The notes under the pieces: generated by a model | What the model was told of the DNA's origin: nothing | Seen by the model: only the letters and a program-made list of their open reading frames with translations | The model's database searches: none | Made by a program: the position numbers and the translations under genes | Part shown: positions 60,615 to 64,000 of the stretch, one piece after another | Position numbering within the stretch: position 1 is the first letter of the stretch | Layout: each line of letters starts with the position of its first letter | Source: Marmoricola sp. | GTDB taxonomy: Bacteria; Actinomycetota; Actinomycetes; Propionibacteriales; Nocardioidaceae | DNA: 64,000 nucleotides | Reading direction: 5' to 3' | Assembly (NCBI GenBank): GCA_025964795.1 | Contig: JAOPYC010000166.1 | Coordinates: 1-64,000, forward strand

Positions 60615-61679
60615 ATGGCTGTGCGTGACGTTGCGGTCGTTGGCTTTGCCCAGCGACAGATGAAGGAGATGGACGGATCCCCCACGTGCGTGGAGATCCT
60701 CGTCCCCATCTTCGCCGAGCTGTTCGAGCAGACCGGCTGGACCAAGTCCGACATCGACTTCTGGTGCTCGGGCTCGAGCGACTACCTGGCGGGGCGGTCG
60801 TTCTCGTTCGTGTCGGCCGTCGACGCGATCGGCGCGCTGCCGCCGGTCAACGAGTCGCACGTCGAGATGGACGCCGCCTGGGCGCTCTACGAGGCCTGGG
60901 TGAAGATCCAGATCGGCGAGATCGACACCGCGCTGGTCTACGGATTCGGCAAGTCCTCGGCCGGCGTGCTGCGTCGTACGCTCGCGATGCAGCTCGACCC
61001 CTACACGATGACCCCGTTGTGGCCCGACACCGTCTCGATCGCCGGCCTGCAGGCGCGGCAGGGCCTGGAGCAGGGCCTGTGGGACGAGCGCGCGCTCGCC
61101 GAGGTCTCCTCGCGGTCGCGTACGTCGGCCAGCGACAACGAGTACGCCATCCGCAAGGGCGCGACCACCGTCGAGGACGTCCTCGCCGAGGAGGTGTACG
61201 CCGACCCGCTGCGCCGCTCCGACTGCGCGCCGGTCTCCGACGGAGCGGCCGCCATCGTGCTGTCGACCGCCGAGGCGCCCGGTTTCGACAAGCTCAGCGG
61301 ACGGGCGGCGTGGATCACCGGGTTCGAGCACCGCACCGACTCGATCACCCTGGGCACGCGAGACCTGACCCGCTCGCCCAGCGCCGCCCTGGCCGGCTCC
61401 GCCGCGGGCTCGCAGGACGTCGACACCGCCGAGCTGCACGCGCCCTTCTCCCACCAGGAGCTCATCTTGCGACGCGAGCTCGGACTGGGCGACGACGTGA
61501 CGGTGAACCCCTCGGGCGGAGCCCTGAGCGGCAACCCGATGTTCGCCTCCGGGCTGATCCGCATCGGCGAGGCCGCTCGGCGGATCTGGTCCGGGGAGAG
61601 CAGCCGGGCCCTCGGGCACGCGACCTCCGGGCCGGCGCTGCAGCAGAACCTCGTGTGCGTGATGGAAGGACGTTCCTGA
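60615..61679 (+). CDS. ltp4: Thiolase-fold lipid-transfer protein / steroid aldolase Ltp4
   Basis: A 354-residue thiolase-superfamily protein, the same length as mycobacterial Ltp4 (Rv3522). It begins VRDVAVVGFAQRQMKEMDGS and has the thiolase C-terminal VNPSGGALSGNPMFASGLIR and the late RALGHATSGPALQQN. The N-terminal nucleophilic cysteine region reads WCSGSSDYLAG. Ltp3/Ltp4 are needed for degradation of C24-branched sterol side chains in Rhodococcus. It starts 24 bp after DUF35 and overlaps ltp3 by one base. Confidence 0.9.
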   Translation: MAVRDVAVVGFAQRQMKEMDGSPTCVEILVPIFAELFEQTGWTKSDIDFWCSGSSDYLAGRSFSFVSAVDAIGALPPVNESHVEMDAAWALYEAWVKIQIGEIDTALVYGFGKSSAGVLRRTLAMQLDPYTMTPLWPDTVSIAGLQARQGLEQGLWDERALAEVSSRSRTSASDNEYAIRKGATTVEDVLAEEVYADPLRRSDCAPVSDGAAAIVLSTAEAPGFDKLSGRAAWITGFEHRTDSITLGTRDLTRSPSAALAGSAAGSQDVDTAELHAPFSHQELILRRELGLGDDVTVNPSGGALSGNPMFASGLIRIGEAARRIWSGESSRALGHATSGPALQQNLVCVMEGRS

Positions 61680-62845
61680 TGCCGAAGACGCTTGCCGCCG
61701 TCATGGGCGTCGGCCAGACCCACCACCGGGCCAAGCGGGAGGACGTGAGCATCGCCGGCCTGATGCGCGAGGCCATCGACCGTGCCCTCGAGGACGCGCA
61801 GCTCACCTTCGACGACATCGACGCCGTCGTGGTCGGCAAGGCGCCCGACCTCTTCGAGGGCGTGATGATGCCGGAGCTCTACCTGGCTGAGTCCCTCGGT
61901 GCGGTCGGCAAGCCGCTGCTGCGCGTGCACACGGCCGGCTCGGTCGGCGGCTCCACCGCGATCGTCGCGGCCTCCCTGGTCGAGGCCGGGCTGCACGAGC
62001 GCGTGCTCACGGTGGCCTTCGAGAAGCAGTCGGAGTCCAACGCGATGTGGGCGCTGTCGATCCCGGTGCCGTTCATCATGCCCGTGCACGCCGGGGCCGG
62101 TGGCTACTTCGCCCCGCACGTGCGCTCCTACATCCGCCGCTCCGGCGCGCCGACCCACATCGGCGCGATGGTCGCCGCGAAGGACCGGCAGAACGCACTG
62201 AAGAACCCCTACGCCCACCTGCGCAACGACAAGACGACGGTCGACACGGTGCTGGCCTCGCAGATGCTGTGGGATCCGATCCGCTTCGATGAGACCTGCC
62301 CGTCCTCCGACGGCGCCTGCGCCCTGGTGATCGGCTCCGAGGCCGCCGTCGAGGCCTCGGCGATCACCAACCCCGCTTGGATCCACGGCACCGTGATGCG
62401 CTCGGAGCCGACCACGGCGGCCGAGCGCGACCAGGTGAACCCGCAGGCCGGTCGCGAGGCGGCCGCCAAGCTGTGGAAGCAGACCGGCATCACCAACCCC
62501 TACGACGAGATCGACTGTGCGGAGATCTACGTGCCGTTCTCCTGGTTCGAGCCGATGTGGCTGGAGAACCTGGGCTTCGTGCCGGAGGGCGAGGGCTGGC
62601 AGGCGACCGAGCGTGGCGCCACGGCACTGGACGGGGACCTGCCGGTCAACATGAGCGGCGGTGTCCTCTCGTCCAACCCGATCGGCGCGAGTGGCATGCT
62701 GCGCTTCGCCGAGGCGGCCCTCCAGGTGATGGGCGAGGCCGGCGAGCACCAGGTCGCGGGCGCGAAGAAGGCCCTCGGGCACGCCTACGGAGGCGGCAGC
62801 CAGTTCTTCTCGATGTGGGTCGTGGGCTCCGAGAAGCCCTCGTGA
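61679..62845 (+). CDS. ltp3: Thiolase-fold lipid-transfer protein / steroid aldolase Ltp3
   Basis: A 388-residue thiolase-superfamily protein, the counterpart of mycobacterial Ltp3 (Rv3523). Features are AAVMGVGQTHHRAKREDVSI, HTAGSVGGSTAIVAASLVEA (residues about 81-100), CPSSDGACALVIGSE, and the C-terminal VNMSGGVLSSNPIGASGMLR and LGHAYGGGSQFF. With Ltp4 and the DUF35 protein it forms a module predicted to release a short acyl-CoA from the branched side chain by retro-aldol cleavage. Confidence 0.9.
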   Translation: MPKTLAAVMGVGQTHHRAKREDVSIAGLMREAIDRALEDAQLTFDDIDAVVVGKAPDLFEGVMMPELYLAESLGAVGKPLLRVHTAGSVGGSTAIVAASLVEAGLHERVLTVAFEKQSESNAMWALSIPVPFIMPVHAGAGGYFAPHVRSYIRRSGAPTHIGAMVAAKDRQNALKNPYAHLRNDKTTVDTVLASQMLWDPIRFDETCPSSDGACALVIGSEAAVEASAITNPAWIHGTVMRSEPTTAAERDQVNPQAGREAAAKLWKQTGITNPYDEIDCAEIYVPFSWFEPMWLENLGFVPEGEGWQATERGATALDGDLPVNMSGGVLSSNPIGASGMLRFAEAALQVMGEAGEHQVAGAKKALGHAYGGGSQFFSMWVVGSEKPS

Positions 62846-62848
62846 CCC

Positions 62849-63304
62849 TCAGACGAGCAGGTCGTAGGTCAGCCAGTCGGTCCGGTCCGCCACGTCGTCG
62901 TACAACCGCTGGGCGACGGTGTTGTCCGGGGCGGTGACCCACCGCACCTTGGCCGCCCCCGCCTCCCGGGCGAGCTCGGCCAACCGCGCGATCAGGGCAC
63001 GGCCGACGCCCTGGCCGCGCAGCGACGGCAGGGTGAACAGGTCGTCGAGGAACAGCCCGGTCTCCCCCTCCGAGGGGCGCGCGTAGAGCCGGTGGTGCGC
63101 GAAGCCGACGACCTCGTTGTCGACCACCGCCACCAGCGCGTGGGTCTCGTGGACCGGGTCCTGGGTCCAGCCCCAGACCCGCTCGACCACCGCCGGGCTC
63201 TCCTCGAGCTCGTAGAACTCGCGGTAGGCGGCGAACAGCGAGGTCCAGGCCGCGTGGTCGGCAGGCTCGATGGGTCGTACGCCGACGTCAGGCATGCCGC
63301 TCAT
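62849..63304 (-). CDS. GNAT-family N-acetyltransferase
   Basis: A 151-residue acetyltransferase. It begins DVGVRPIEPADHAAWTSLFA and has the acetyl-CoA loop LPSLRGQGVGRALIARLAEL (residues about 93-112) and a late WVTAPDNTVAQRLYDDV. The substrate is unknown. ATG 63304 was taken; ATG 63295 is possible. It is convergent with ltp3, 3 bp between stops. Confidence 0.87.
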   Translation of the reverse strand: MSGMPDVGVRPIEPADHAAWTSLFAAYREFYELEESPAVVERVWGWTQDPVHETHALVAVVDNEVVGFAHHRLYARPSEGETGLFLDDLFTLPSLRGQGVGRALIARLAELAREAGAAKVRWVTAPDNTVAQRLYDDVADRTDWLTYDLLV

Positions 63305-63367
63305 GATGTCTGTCCGTCCACCGCGAACGCCACCCCACGAACAGCGACCCGCGCCTAGTCTCGGTCC

Positions 63368-63676
63368 ATGGGAGAACTCATCGGCTTTCCGCAGCGCGAC
63401 CGCCACCCGGAGCCCGAGCCGTTGTGGCGCGAGGCCGTCGGCCGCGAGCTGCGCACCGAGCGCACCCGCCAGGAGCGCACGCTCGCCGACGTCGCCGAGC
63501 ACGCCGGCGTCTCCACGCAGTACCTCTCCGAGGTCGAGCGCGGGCTCAAGGAGCCGAGCTCGGAGATCCTGGGTGCGGTCTCCGGTGCGCTCGGGCTGCG
63601 GCTCGTCGACCTCACCGCGCGGCTGACCCGCTCGCTCACCAGCCGGCCGACCGGTCCGCTCGCGCTCGCTGCCTGA
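63368..63676 (+). CDS. Small XRE-family transcriptional regulator, ClgR-like
   Basis: A 102-residue DNA-binding protein with one helix-turn-helix at residues about 25-75 (RTLADVAEHAGVSTQYLSEV, then ERGLKEPSSEILGAVSGALG). The YLSEVERGLKEPSSE string is typical of ClgR/PopR-type regulators of actinobacterial proteolysis genes. It lacks the longer C-terminus of ClgR and is annotated by similarity only. Divergent from the acetyltransferase gene. Confidence 0.82.
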   Translation: MGELIGFPQRDRHPEPEPLWREAVGRELRTERTRQERTLADVAEHAGVSTQYLSEVERGLKEPSSEILGAVSGALGLRLVDLTARLTRSLTSRPTGPLALAA

Positions 63677-63679
63677 ACG

Positions 63680-63715
63680 TCAGTAGCCGGGAAACACTCA
63701 GTAACCGGGAAAGAC
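63680..63715 (-). repeat. 18-bp tandem duplication spanning the stop codon of the next gene
   Basis: On the minus strand, GTCTTTCCCGGTTACTGA (63715-63698) is followed directly by GTGTTTCCCGGCTACTGA (63697-63680), with 16 of 18 identical bases. The first copy encodes the terminal VFPGY and stop; the second lies just beyond the stop and keeps the same codon pattern. Confidence 0.7.
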
Positions 63716-64000
63716 ACGGCGCAGGTCGTCGAGGGTGACGTTCCCGGTGACCTCGACGCCGGCCGGGGTGTACTCCGGCTTGAGCCGGCCCGACAGCAGC
63801 CGGATCGCCGACTCGAGCGGACCGGAGAAGGTCGCGGTCTCACCCTCGGCCTGGCCGGGAACGACCCGGACCGACTCGTCGATCGCCAGCTCGTAGCCGT
63901 CCAGGGCGACGACGGCCTGCTGCGAGAGCTGGTCAGGCTTGGTGGAGAAACCCAGCAGGAACGCGAGCCCGCCGGCGAAGTGCTCGGCCAGCAGCTCGGC
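63698..64000 (-). CDS. Partial gene, C-terminal MDMPI/SCP2-like domain
   Basis: Only the last 100 residues are in the window; the 5' part lies beyond 64000. The visible sequence starts AELLAEHFAGGLAFLLGF and runs through GYELAIDESVRVVPGQAEGE, FSGPLESAIRLLSGRLKPE and VTGNVTLDDLRRVFPGY. A strand-rich layout with a late VTLDDLRRVFPGY resembles the C-terminal sterol-carrier-like domain of mycothiol-dependent maleylpyruvate isomerase proteins. The assignment is tentative. Confidence 0.6.
   Translation of the reverse strand, partial: AELLAEHFAGGLAFLLGFSTKPDQLSQQAVVALDGYELAIDESVRVVPGQAEGETATFSGPLESAIRLLSGRLKPEYTPAGVEVTGNVTLDDLRRVFPGY

Overview
The window is high-GC actinobacterial DNA, most like a Nocardioides-type member of the Propionibacteriales. 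That placement is an inference from several traits: GTG, TTG and possibly CTG starts, WhiA, RbpA, mycothiol- and F420-type enzymes, and a KstR-type sterol regulon. No rRNA, tRNA, CRISPR array or classical insertion sequence was seen.

Positions 1-33800 hold a conserved actinobacterial housekeeping neighbourhood. It starts with sufB (cut by the window edge) and its Fe-S regulator sufR. Next come an ABC exporter, heme A synthase ctaA and heme O synthase ctaB, with a double-frameshifted ltrA between them. The pentose-phosphate operon tkt-tal-pgi-zwf-opcA-pgl follows, partly with overlapping start/stop codons. On the minus strand lie rbpA, secG, tpiA, pgk, gap, whiA, yvcK, rapZ and uvrC. A four-gene sugar ABC/universal stress operon and a Rieske lipoprotein separate uvrC from uvrA. 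Between pgl and rbpA sits one foreign-looking gene, an AbiEi-like N-terminus with a PD-(D/E)XK-like C-terminus. It is bracketed on both sides by arrays of a degenerate 23-bp element repeating every 32 bp, in opposite orientations, and the arrays reach to within 2-3 bp of the neighbouring stop codons. This is the most novel-looking structure in the window.

Positions 33800-38850 carry psd and pssA for phosphatidylethanolamine synthesis, with a LexA-type box in front of uvrA/psd, followed by small enzymes and proteins of unknown function.

Positions 38865-62845 form a sterol catabolic region. The kshA-(small four-Cys protein)-kshB operon encodes the ring-opening 9-alpha-hydroxylase. The divergent operon fadE26-fadE27-fadD17-MFS, the divergent fadD19/echA19 pair, a FadD8-like ligase, and an F420 oxidoreductase divergent from DUF35-ltp4-ltp3 supply side-chain activation, dehydrogenation, hydration and aldol cleavage. 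Five KstR-like operators lie in the promoters of these units. The presence of FadD19, Ltp3 and Ltp4 suggests capacity for C24-branched plant sterols. Unrelated genes (a PhoD/phosphodiesterase pair, a methyltransferase, small membrane proteins and acetyltransferases) are interspersed. The window ends with an acetyltransferase, a small XRE regulator and a truncated gene.
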